Below, piece by piece: positions 7,187 through 16,081 of a stretch of 19,548 bases of DNA. The notes under the pieces are model-generated. The model made no database searches. It saw only the letters and a program-made list of their open reading frames with translations, and was not told where the DNA came from. Position 1 is the first letter of the stretch; every line of letters starts with the position of its first letter. The DNA is from Thermoplasmata archaeon. GTDB taxonomy: Archaea > Thermoplasmatota > E2 > UBA9212. The stretch lies in the NCBI GenBank assembly GCA_013329495.1, contig DUKC01000078.1, forward strand, positions 1 through 19,548. Direction: 5' to 3'. The translations under genes and the position numbers were made by a program.

Positions 7187-10081
7187 TTATGAATTTTTTG
7201 ACTCTATCTTAATTTTTTGGGTTAGTTGAAATGGCTCTAAGTAGACTTTTCCAAGCCCCGCATCTTCTCCTCTATTCCAAACTTCTATAGTTAAAACGTT
7301 CTTTCCTCTAGTATTCAATATTCTCTCGGGCAAGTAAAATTTGTGCTGGGGCCCTTTTTCGTTCCAATATCTTCCTAAAAGGTATCCATTGAGATATACG
7401 TTCGCTTTGCTGTGAGCGCCTTCTATAATCACGCCCAAAGGCAAAGATAAGTCGTCCGGAATGCTAAGCTCGAACTGTGCACGATACCAACCCGTACAAG
7501 GCTGATTGGAAGGAGTGTGAGGCAAAGTAACGTCTTCCCAATCAGTGTCATCAAATTTTAACTCCATCCAACCCATCCTTTCTCCATATAAGTCTCCTTG
7601 AATCTTCCACTTGACCGGGATTTCTCTAAATCCGCTTTTGACTTTTGCTGAAATTATACCTCTCGGATTCTTTGCATCTGCTACCGCACCGAAATTCTTG
7701 TTATGACCCAAACTTTCTGTTAGTACTGATACAACATTTTTCCCATTTTTCAAATCGCTTGATTGAATGGTAAATCTTGCTCTATCTGGAAAGTTAGGCC
7801 CATTTGCAGCATTTGGCCCAACACCTGCAGCTTGCTGATCTTGATTGAATGTGTCGTGTTTTCCTACGAATTTCCCATTTATATAGGCGTTATAGCAATG
7901 CCTTGCATCTATTTCAAGGGTCAAATCTTTTTTAGCCCCACTGTTAAAATATCCCCTATACCAGGTATAACCCCAATGAAATCCATGTTTGTCCATTGCC
8001 ATGGCTTCATCTTTTCCTATACCAATCCAGTCAGAATCATCAAAATGAGGTAATATTTCAGGGCTTCCTCCATTGTATTTCCAGTTTTCCAATTCTGGGA
8101 TTTTATATCTCTTTGTTTTCTCGACTCCCAAATTAACGCTTTTTGTAATGTCGTCCTTCCCAAATTTTCCGCAGCCATCTTTCGGCGAAAAAACCACAAT
8201 CTTCGAATCTTTGTCTATTTCCACGTTTAATTCCGCAGACTTACCGTATGAAATTAAGCCTCTTGTCAAATAAGGTCCACCTATCACCCACGCCTCTTTA
8301 TCCGATTCAACGACCCAGAACCTATTCGCTTGCTCATTCGTAGTTATAACCAGACATAATTCTGTATTATCTTTTTTGAGGACAACGTGTTGATCTCCTT
8401 TCAAATACTTGTAATTCAACTGTAATTCTTTGTCTTCATCGTCCCATTTTAGATCTATACCGTCTCTTATTTCAAATTTTGGCTGGCCTGAAAATTTGAA
8501 AGTGGTTTCCCCATCTGACCCTTCATCGCCATAAATAACGCAAACCCATCTATCCCCTACCTTTTTCTTTGTCAAAAATTCTGAGGTTGAGTAGATCAAT
8601 TTCACTTTATTATCGGCAAATGGATAATTCGCCATCAAAATTTTCATAGACCGTTCTGGAAGCACAATTTGAGTGCCTTCCATTCTAGGAATCGTGTAGG
8701 ATTTGCCATCTACCTCAAAGGTGAGCTTTGTTTCTAGTTTTCTTTTTTGATCTGCATTTCTCAAAAACATGAGCAAGGTTTCTCCATTTGTTCTCACCTT
8801 GTATAGGACATCTTTGTTCGATGTGCTAACTGCATTTTCTGTTTTAACAGTTTTAACAAAAGCATCTTTAAAAGCGTCAACCAGCATTGCTATATTTTTC
8901 ATTGCATAATATTCATCCGAAATTCCCCCATACTCATAGATCGCAGCCCCATAGTCATAAGAAGTGTAAACCTCAGGGTTCATCCAGTACCCCCAATTTG
9001 TGCCTCCGTAAAACATGTAATGAGAATATATTGTAAACCCCTGAGCGATCAGTGATTTGTCTATAATATTGTAGTATTTTTCATTTAGCCAATCTCTTCT
9101 TTCATCGTATCCAACACCTCCCCACCCATCGAACCACCCTCCCTGAAATTCTGCTAAGAATAAAGGCTCTTCTCTAGCCCATTTTCTCTGGGTTTCTTCT
9201 TGTTCATCTAATCTAGATGCAAAGGTGGATGAATCCCATTCTTTGCCTGGCACAGTGGCAATGTACATATCTGTGGCATATATATCCACCGAGTCGGCCC
9301 AACTTCCCAAGTCCGCGAGGTCGTTGTGATATATTGGAACGTTAACTCCATACGTCCTTGCCATATCGTATAATTCTCTCATGTATTGCTTGTTTCCATT
9401 TATCTGAGGGTATTCGTTCTCTATTTGAAATGCAATTACGCATCCTCCTTTCGTAATTTGATGCTCTGCAATTTTAGGGACTATCTGAGCATACCACTGT
9501 TCGCAATATTCCATGTATTTTTTTGAATATTTTCCCAGAATCGGTGCTTGAATTATTGGTAAAGGATACTGACATCTTAACAAAACGTCACTCCCTTTTG
9601 CCAACAACCATCCTGGAAAACCACCGCCATCTACTTCCGCACATATATATGGGCCGGGTCTGGCGACCACGTATAAACCAATTTCTTCGCATAGGTTCAG
9701 CAAAAGCTCAATATCCCTAATCCCGCTAAAATTATAGACCCCTTCTGCGGGAGAATGATATCCCCAATAGAAATATATGCTAACTGTGTTATATCCAGAG
9801 GCCTTGATTTTGGTTAGGATGTCTCTCCAAAGTTTAACAGAAGGCAGCCTAAAATAATGAAATTCCCCCCCTATTATGAATTCCCTCTCTCCATCTATTA
9901 TTAAACTATACTTATCAAAAGTTACGTGGTGCGGGTTTCCATCAACTTTTGTTCTTGCTCCAATAAACTCTTTGCCTATCATTTTTTCAACTTTCTTCTC
10001 TCGGATACAGCCACCAAACACTGTCATTGTTAGCAATCCTATAATTAATACTGCGAATAGCGATTCCTTTTTCATTTTCAT
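7187..10081 (-). CDS. Lipid-anchored GH35 beta-galactosidase or exo-beta-glucosaminidase
   Basis: Large (964 aa) predicted surface lipoprotein; the signal peptide ends in FGGC (Cys25). The GH35 TIM barrel occupies about residues 60-400: GGEFHYFRLP, YFYWGYHSP and ARPGPYICAEVDGGG are family landmarks. The acid/base is the second Glu of IENEY (Glu223) and the nucleophile is Glu311 in FLAEFQGG. Jelly-roll, galactose-binding-like domains follow, including WYRGYF and WYRAQF segments near the end. GH35 enzymes remove terminal beta-galactose; in Thermococcales the related GlmA removes glucosamine from chitosan oligomers, a real alternative because a GlmD-like SIS protein heads this operon. It is last in the operon, 60 bases after the GH3 gene, begins MKMKK with a second possible ATG two codons in, and ends TAA. 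Confidence 0.9.
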   Translation of the reverse strand: MKMKKESLFAVLIIGLLTMTVFGGCIREKKVEKMIGKEFIGARTKVDGNPHHVTFDKYSLIIDGEREFIIGGEFHYFRLPSVKLWRDILTKIKASGYNTVSIYFYWGYHSPAEGVYNFSGIRDIELLLNLCEEIGLYVVARPGPYICAEVDGGGFPGWLLAKGSDVLLRCQYPLPIIQAPILGKYSKKYMEYCEQWYAQIVPKIAEHQITKGGCVIAFQIENEYPQINGNKQYMRELYDMARTYGVNVPIYHNDLADLGSWADSVDIYATDMYIATVPGKEWDSSTFASRLDEQEETQRKWAREEPLFLAEFQGGWFDGWGGVGYDERRDWLNEKYYNIIDKSLIAQGFTIYSHYMFYGGTNWGYWMNPEVYTSYDYGAAIYEYGGISDEYYAMKNIAMLVDAFKDAFVKTVKTENAVSTSNKDVLYKVRTNGETLLMFLRNADQKRKLETKLTFEVDGKSYTIPRMEGTQIVLPERSMKILMANYPFADNKVKLIYSTSEFLTKKKVGDRWVCVIYGDEGSDGETTFKFSGQPKFEIRDGIDLKWDDEDKELQLNYKYLKGDQHVVLKKDNTELCLVITTNEQANRFWVVESDKEAWVIGGPYLTRGLISYGKSAELNVEIDKDSKIVVFSPKDGCGKFGKDDITKSVNLGVEKTKRYKIPELENWKYNGGSPEILPHFDDSDWIGIGKDEAMAMDKHGFHWGYTWYRGYFNSGAKKDLTLEIDARHCYNAYINGKFVGKHDTFNQDQQAAGVGPNAANGPNFPDRARFTIQSSDLKNGKNVVSVLTESLGHNKNFGAVADAKNPRGIISAKVKSGFREIPVKWKIQGDLYGERMGWMELKFDDTDWEDVTLPHTPSNQPCTGWYRAQFELSIPDDLSLPLGVIIEGAHSKANVYLNGYLLGRYWNEKGPQHKFYLPERILNTRGKNVLTIEVWNRGEDAGLGKVYLEPFQLTQKIKIESKNS

Positions 10082-10141
10082 GCTTTTTTATTCTCTAATA
10101 TAATATTGCTCTTTTCTTCTATAGTCTCCTCAGAATTTCTC

Positions 10142-12487
10142 TTATTTCACTACTTTAAAGCCACCTTTTAATCGGATGTCTTCAGATGAGCCGCCTATCA
10201 TAACCTCAAAAGTTCCAGGTTCGACTACTCGCTTCATATCAATATTGAGGAGGGATAGTTGATCCGCCATAATTGTAAATTCCACTATTCTCTTTTCATT
10301 TGACTCAAGTGTTATCCTTTTGAAACCTTTGAGCTCTTTGACAGGTGTTGTCACACTGCTTAAGACATCATTTAGGTATAATTGAACTACTTCATCTCCT
10401 TTAAGGCCACCGACATTTTGTACGTCCACACTAATCTCAACTTTTCCAGCTGGGCCTATCTTCTCTGGGTTCACTCTGAGGTTGCTGTACTCAAATTGGG
10501 TGTAGCTGAGCCCATATCCGAAGGGGTATAATACGCCCGAGACTCTACATCTACCTTCGCCCTGAGTGCCGGGTTTATGAGGGAAGTTTATGGGTATTTG
10601 GCCGACTGTTCTCGGAAAAGTTATTGGTAATCTTCCAGCCGGATTATAGTCCCCGAAAAGTACGTCTGCAATTGCTTGCCCTCCTTTTTCTCCGGGATAC
10701 CACGCTTCCACAATTGCAGGGATGTTCTTGTCTATCCAATTGATTGTCAATGGGCGCCCATTTAACAATACAACAACTGTTGGAGTTCCGGTCTCGTATA
10801 GTGCCCTGACCAAATCTAGCTGAGCTCCAGGAAGATCAAAACTGGTCCTGGAACGACTCTCGCCACACGTTTTGCTAGACCCCCCGACAACAACAACTGC
10901 TACATCTACTCTTTTAGCCATACGTGCAGCCTTTCGAATATCAGCTTTTTCGTTTTTTGTGAGCGAATGGGGAAATATCTCGCTCTCAGGCCAATTCTCA
11001 TCTACAAGATCGCAACCTTTCGCATACCTGACCTTGGTTTTTGGTGAGACCTTGCTCTCAATTTTTTCAAGCACAGTTATCATTTCAACATTTAGAGGTC
11101 CGTAACTGCCCAACACATCACGGTTTTCATTTGCATTAGGTCCAGTAACAAGAATGGAATTTATGTTTTTATCTAGAGGGAGAAGGTTGCCTTCATTCTT
11201 TAGAAGCACTATAGATTCGAGGGATGCTTTGAGAGCTAACTTCTCGTGTTCTTTACAGTGCACTACAGCGTTAGCGTACTCTGGATTTTCTACGTATGGA
11301 TGGTCGAACAGCCCTAAAAGAAACTTAACCCTTAAGACGTTTCTAACTCTCTCATCGATTGCTTCGGTGGAAAGTTCCCCTTCTCTTACTAGTTTTCTCA
11401 AGGCATTTACGTACATGTCCGGTTGGACGTACTCCCCCAGCGCGGTCCGTACATCCAAGCCAGCTTCAACTACCTACTTTACTGCCTCTTCATAGGTTGC
11501 TGCGGTGTGATGGAAATCCCAGAGTTTTTCTACTGCGCCGCTATCCGAAACCACATATCCTTTAAACCCCCACTTCTCCCTGAGTTTGTCTGTTAGGAAT
11601 TCTTTACTTCCAATAATCGGCACTCCATCATAATCATTGTATGAGCACATTGCTCCAAGCGCGCCTTCTTCTCTAATGGCTGCCCTGAAAGGTACTAAAT
11701 AGATATTCTCTACATCTCTTAGGGGGGCCTTCGGATCTGTTCTGACTGAACCATCGCGCCCCCCTTTTGGTATGCTATACACACAAAAATGCTTCAAGGT
11801 TGATGCTACACCTTCAGCTTGAATCCCTTTGACCATCGCAACTGCAAGTCGCGAAGCTAAGTAAGGGTCTTCTCCAAATGTTTCACCTGTTCTTCCCCAT
11901 CTCGGGTCCCTAGCGAGGTCGCAAATAGGAGCATATATGTTAGTGTAGCCAAGAGTTTTGGCTTCTTTACCGGTGACATGACCAATTTTCTCCACCAATT
12001 CCACATCCCACATGCTGGCCATTCCTATCGGTGCTGGAAAGCAAGTGGTGCCTTCATTTTTAACTCCGTGTATCCCCTCATTTGAGAAGTCCACCGGTAT
12101 TCCCAATCGCGTTTCTTCGATAAAGAATTTCTGTACCTCGTTTAGAGCTTCAGCATGCTTTGCCGGAGGCCATGAGTACTCAGTGGGAGGTGCACCCTGG
12201 AGATGCTCGTCTAGGTTGGCTATTCCATCCTTCCATATCTTATCATACCATTCCCCCGTAGGAAGTTCGTCAGTCAATGCCCTGCCAAGCCCGTAGAGCG
12301 TAGCCATTTGACAGGTTTTCTCTTCCAGTGTCATTCTTCCGAGCAGATCATCAATCCTTCGCTCAATCGATAATTCAGGGTTTTGATAGGGCTTCAAACC
12401 CGCCTCTTTTTCACCTACACAACCCAAGAACAGGGTAATTATTAACAAGCCTACAATTAGTATTGCAAACATCGATATCTTTTTCAT
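10142..12487 (-). CDS. Lipid-anchored GH3 beta-glycosidase, interrupted by one in-frame TAG
   Basis: 781-codon GH3 gene (beta-glucosidase/beta-xylosidase group) for an extracellular lipoprotein (FLGC, Cys23). The N-terminal barrel shows DPRWGRTGETFGEDP, LKHF and the nucleophile Asp315 in VVSDSGA. The second domain has the likely acid/base Glu in CGESRSRTSFDLPGAQ and YPGEKGGQA; a fibronectin-III-like domain ends the protein. Codon 338 is TAG (11474-11476), inside a helix reading EEAVK-X-VVEAGLDV, where family members have an ordinary variable residue. Frame and motifs are intact on both sides, so either TAG is decoded, or this is a very recent nonsense mutation or error. If TAG terminates, the product is a 337-residue barrel fragment that still contains Asp315 but lacks the second domain. 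The ATG overlaps the previous gene's TGA by four bases (ATGA), with a GGTGG-type ribosome site just upstream. Ends TAA. Confidence 0.85.
11474..11476 (-). other. In-frame TAG codon within the GH3 gene
   Basis: The minus strand reads GCAGTAAAGTAGGTAGTTG across the site: Ala-Val-Lys-TAG-Val-Val. One base change from Lys (AAG), Gln (CAG), Glu (GAG), Leu (TTG), Trp or Tyr would produce it. The next possible start codon in frame is a TTG at 11458 with no ribosome binding site, so independent translation of the C-terminal half is unlikely. Confidence 0.9.
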
Positions 12488-14634
12488 TTCTCCACCCCCA
12501 AAACATCTTCTTTGTATTTTTGCAAACAAATCTCTATATACATCGCAGCACTCCAACCAAAACACGACGTATGACCACTTGCTCTTCCATTTTCAGGATT
12601 GTATGCTTCGACTATGCTTGGTGTTTTTGGAATGTAGCTAATAATTGTTCTTGCAATCTCATCCGCTTCTTTATCATATCCATAGTTGTGCAGCGCTTGA
12701 AGCATCAGAAAATCTATATTTAACCAAACATTTTCCCTCCAGTAATCATCTGTTAGATAACATTCTTCACCTCTTGCAACGGTTGGAAAAGGCATTACAG
12801 TTAAAAACTCATCTGATAATAAATAGTTCTTTATCATCCTATCCGCTCTTTCTTTTGAAACAAAACCTGCCCACAATGGAAAAAAGTATGCGGGGGTTTT
12901 GACTTTCATCATCTCGTCATTTTCAACATTTATATCATAATATAAACCTGTTTCTTTGTCCCACATATTTTCTTCAATTAAATCTTTGATTTTTTTCGCT
13001 TCTTTTAACCAATGAGATTCGTCTCCCTTTCCGATGATTTTGCTGATTTTTGCCAAATACAAACAATCTTTGTATAAGATACAGTTTAGATCTATTGCTT
13101 CAATACCGATGAGTATGAGAGGGTGCCTGTGGGTTGCGCTTCCAATACCGCCGGGATAGACATCCCATCTTGGGGATGAGTCCCAACCAGTTTCCCAGAC
13201 GTGCATGTATTCAACCAATCCATCTTTATCTCTGTCTCTGTGCCCGTACCACCAGTTGTGAAATTTAACCAAAGGATCATAGATGTCTTCCAGGAATTCT
13301 TCATTTTTGCTCACATTGTAAATTGCTAGGGCAGACCACGTAATAAGGGGTGGTTGAGAAACTGGCGGGTCAATTTTGTGACCTAAAGAGGTATAAAAAT
13401 TATAGATTTCTCCAGTTTTTTGGTTTTGTCTTTCGCACAGTTGCCTTATCTGATTTTCTGCTGTTGTTGCATCAAATTCTCTAATAGCATAAGAATGAAA
13501 ACAGGAATCCCACAACCAGAATGAGTTGTACCATCCTAAAGAGGGAAACAGAATAGGATAACTGAATTTCTCTCTCGGATACCACAGATTGTGTCTCAAA
13601 GTCCAGATTGCCCCATAGTAGTATCCCCTTTCTTCTTCAGTAAGATATTCTGGGAGATCGGGAGCGTTTTTGAACCATTCATTATGCCAAGATTTTGCAC
13701 TCTCTTCTATTTCTTTCCATTCTTTTGACAAAACTTTGTTTGATATTCGAATCAATTCATTTTCTTTATCTTCAAAGTCAAATTCACTAGCCACCACATA
13801 TTCAAATTCATACGTTTCGTTGGGTTCAAGTGTTTTAGCACTTCCAATCAATCTGTATTTTGCAGAATCGAGCAAAAACGGAGTTTTATTTGGGTCATTG
13901 TTTAAATTTAAGGTTGAATATTTTTCAATCGAAAAAGAAGGTCGGATTACAGTTGAGACAACTGGAGAAACACCAGATCCTCCGCTCAAAGAAGCTGTAA
14001 GATTTGTTTTGTATTTAAATACATTTTTTGCTAAGTCTACCCCGCTTTTTTCTAAAAAGGTTTGTGAAGAAGTTGCTCCTTCCACAACTGGTTCAATTTT
14101 GATTTTGTTTTCTTTCTCATTTCTTATAATCGTCTTAACGTATATTACTCTCTTCTCACCAAAGGTAGTGAATGTCGTGAAGTTGAACCCCTCTTTCTGA
14201 ATTGTCTGTTTTATCATGTGTGGATAAAAAGAGACTTCATAATCTTTTGAATAATACTTGTTGCCATCTGCCTGAGTGCGGCCTTCGATGATCTCTCCAT
14301 CTACTCTAACTGAAACTGTCGCAAGTGGATAACCTAAAGAAATGCCTCCACGAAAATCTTCTATTTGAGCAGCGTATGGAACACCTGAATATATCATACC
14401 TTCTTTTGATGGCAGGTGAACTTCCAAATGGGAGGCAAAACAGGTTAATGAATCTGGCTGTGGATTTTTATATCCAACAAAAGAAAGAAAAGGAGCGTTT
14501 TTAATTTTTTCATAAAAATCTGAAATTTCAACTTCTCCAATTTTTTCTCTTTTGTTTATTTCACCTATACAGCCTGAGAATGCTGTCGCTATCAATAGGT
14601 TCACAATCAACATTGCAGATATTTCTCTTCTCAT
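12484..14634 (-). CDS. Lipid-anchored GH63-family alpha-glucosidase-like enzyme
   Basis: 716-aa predicted surface lipoprotein (FSGC, Cys22). An N-terminal beta-sandwich (about 40-310) precedes an (alpha/alpha)6 barrel. Landmarks of the GH63/GH37 fold are SFWLWDSCFH (371-380), ETGWDSSPRWD (481-491) with the likely general acid Asp485, YWRENVWLNIDFLMLQAL (631-648), the likely base Glu676 in IVEAYNPENG, and SCFGWSAAM. GH63 includes eukaryotic ER glucosidase I, bacterial alpha-glucosidases and mannosylglycerate hydrolases; the aglycone here is unknown. Its ATG lies two bases after the GH47 stop, and its TGA overlaps the GH3 start, so translation of all three is probably coupled. A trehalase-like (GH37) role is a weaker alternative. 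Confidence 0.84.
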   Translation of the reverse strand: MRREISAMLIVNLLIATAFSGCIGEINKREKIGEVEISDFYEKIKNAPFLSFVGYKNPQPDSLTCFASHLEVHLPSKEGMIYSGVPYAAQIEDFRGGISLGYPLATVSVRVDGEIIEGRTQADGNKYYSKDYEVSFYPHMIKQTIQKEGFNFTTFTTFGEKRVIYVKTIIRNEKENKIKIEPVVEGATSSQTFLEKSGVDLAKNVFKYKTNLTASLSGGSGVSPVVSTVIRPSFSIEKYSTLNLNNDPNKTPFLLDSAKYRLIGSAKTLEPNETYEFEYVVASEFDFEDKENELIRISNKVLSKEWKEIEESAKSWHNEWFKNAPDLPEYLTEEERGYYYGAIWTLRHNLWYPREKFSYPILFPSLGWYNSFWLWDSCFHSYAIREFDATTAENQIRQLCERQNQKTGEIYNFYTSLGHKIDPPVSQPPLITWSALAIYNVSKNEEFLEDIYDPLVKFHNWWYGHRDRDKDGLVEYMHVWETGWDSSPRWDVYPGGIGSATHRHPLILIGIEAIDLNCILYKDCLYLAKISKIIGKGDESHWLKEAKKIKDLIEENMWDKETGLYYDINVENDEMMKVKTPAYFFPLWAGFVSKERADRMIKNYLLSDEFLTVMPFPTVARGEECYLTDDYWRENVWLNIDFLMLQALHNYGYDKEADEIARTIISYIPKTPSIVEAYNPENGRASGHTSCFGWSAAMYIEICLQKYKEDVLGVEK
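12491..12500 (-). promoter_or_regulatory. Ribosome binding site for GH3
   Basis: Minus-strand TGGGGGTGGA just before the ATG at 12487 contains GGTG/GGA elements complementary to the archaeal 16S 3' end. It sets the GH3 start at 12487 rather than at upstream in-frame codons inside the GH63 gene. Confidence 0.5.
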
Positions 14635-14636
14635 TC

Positions 14637-15997
14637 TTAGTCTCTCACAATTAGAAAGGGGTGTGCCTCAGTGTTAAACACGGTTAGATTGTAGTTTAGC
14701 CCAGAATCATCGAATAGCAAATATGCGTATTTAAGGGTCTCCGCAAAGAAGAAGCTATCCATCAAATCTTCTTTCTCCATTGTTGTTACGTCCTTTATTC
14801 GTGCATATCCCACATCAGATTTGCAGCCCTTGACTATGCTCTCGAACAAAGTATAACCTCTTTCTCTATACTGTGGATTGCCTGTTAACTTCCACAGATG
14901 ATAGGTTGATTCCATTAACTCAGGTCGAAGAGCATACCCCGGATTAAGCACGTTCATGGTAGAGTAATCTATCAACTCTGGTTCAATTCCCCATTCATTC
15001 CACATATAATATCCACTTTGGATAAGTTTTTCACCCCTAGAAACTTGATTTGATGAGACAAAAAGTCCGGGTAAGAAGAGATCTAGTGCCCCAAAATGTC
15101 TATTGATTAATTTACCGGTATTCATATTAACCCGCTTGTACCACAATCTTTCATCATATACCTCCGCTAGATGCTTTTCCACAGCACCTATACAAGTTGC
15201 ATACATATCCAAAAACTCTTTATCTCCAAACAAAACCCAAGATTTCCAAAGATATTCATAAAAAGAGTCCATACAACCACCTATATGAGACGTCTCATCC
15301 GTCCATTCTCCAGTATCTACATTGATCCCAGACCCTACCAAATCTAATTCAGACCTTCTCTCATAGAGAGCTTTAACCGCATTCTTTACCTTATCGCAAT
15401 AGACCGGATTTTTGGTTAACTTTGAAAGTGTTCCAAATTCAAGGGATAGAGTTCCTATTTCTGCAGGATTGCTGGTATTTCCACTGACTTTCCCAGTTTT
15501 CAGGTTTACAAATCTGTAGGGCATGCCAGTTGGCGAGTCAAACGCTGGTAGCAATCTGTTTGCCAAATCGATAGATAAGATGAGTAACTCTTCTTCTCCA
15601 CTTATTTGGTAAGCCGATATTAAACCACCAAGCAAACGGATGTTTGTCTCAAACACTTGAACGTCGATGTCTTTGTCAAAGCTTATGTTGTTTATCACCC
15701 AATTCACAGCATTTTCGAATTCTGATTTGAAGTCCAACAAGTAGAGCGAATCGAGCGAGTCTATAATAGTAATAGCAAGTGGTTCCTCATACCAACCCTA
15801 TAAGTGCGAGTCAAAGGTCTTAGCTCATCATGACCCCATGCGTATTTCTCATACCCTTTCCAAGCAAACCAAAACTCTCCTCTTATTTTCGCAGCAATAT
15901 CTTCTGCTGTCAAGTCTTCCTTTTCTTTTCCAATGCATCCAGAAAATGCTGGGAATATCATCATCCAAACTAGCAGTATGATCGACACCTTCCTCAT
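14637..15997 (-). CDS. Lipid-anchored GH47 (EDEM-like) alpha-mannosidase, interrupted by a -1 frameshift
   Basis: Class I alpha-1,2-mannosidase family, rare outside eukaryotes. The first frame (from 15997) gives signal peptide and lipobox FSGC (Cys21), then FAWKGYEKYAWGHDELRPL to Arg67. The second frame resumes GWYEEPLAITIIDSLDSLY, joined one base back. Repairing the shift gives 453 aa with VFETNIRLLGG (Glu117), LRPELMES (Glu360), MDSFFFAETLKYAYLLF and the calcium-site Thr443 of FNTEAHP. The RPEL-ESTY and VGYA segments resemble EDEM proteins more than ER mannosidase I. The segment matching the catalytic Asp of ER mannosidase I reads HFGALDLF, with Gly303 at that place and Asp306 three residues on. 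As sequenced, the first frame ends at a TAG after 78 aa. The gene lies 84 bases after GH92 and two bases before GH63. Ends TAA. Confidence 0.85.
15796..15798 (-). other. Frameshift site in the GH47 gene
   Basis: Minus-strand TATAGGGTTGGTATG: the first frame reads Tyr-Arg-Val-Gly, while the family pattern (Tyr-Arg-x-Trp-Tyr) needs TAT AGG GGT TGG TAT. Adding one G to the GGG run restores the whole gene. The site is not a canonical slippery heptamer. A deleted base, an assembly error or unusual -1 recoding would all look like this. Confidence 0.88.
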
Positions 15998-16081
15998 TTT
16001 TTTTTCTGCTCTGCTTTTTCTCTTCGTAGTTATACAGGTCCCCAGTTAAACTTTTGCTGTTGAAGATGAATTTCGCCTAGG

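Noticed and set aside
11458-11476. Independent restart of the GH3 C-terminal half at TTG 11458
   Set aside because: No ribosome binding site, and the domain would begin in the middle of the barrel's last helix region; decoding or damage of one gene explains the data better.
11359-11565. Plus-strand frame spanning the GH3 TAG
   Set aside because: A shadow of the GH3 gene on the opposite strand, with no motif or start signal.
15761-15790. The 78-codon GH47 fragment as a separate small lipoprotein
   Set aside because: Its last residues (NHLLLLL) are a frameshift artefact; the GH47 sequence continues in the neighbouring frame without a gap.
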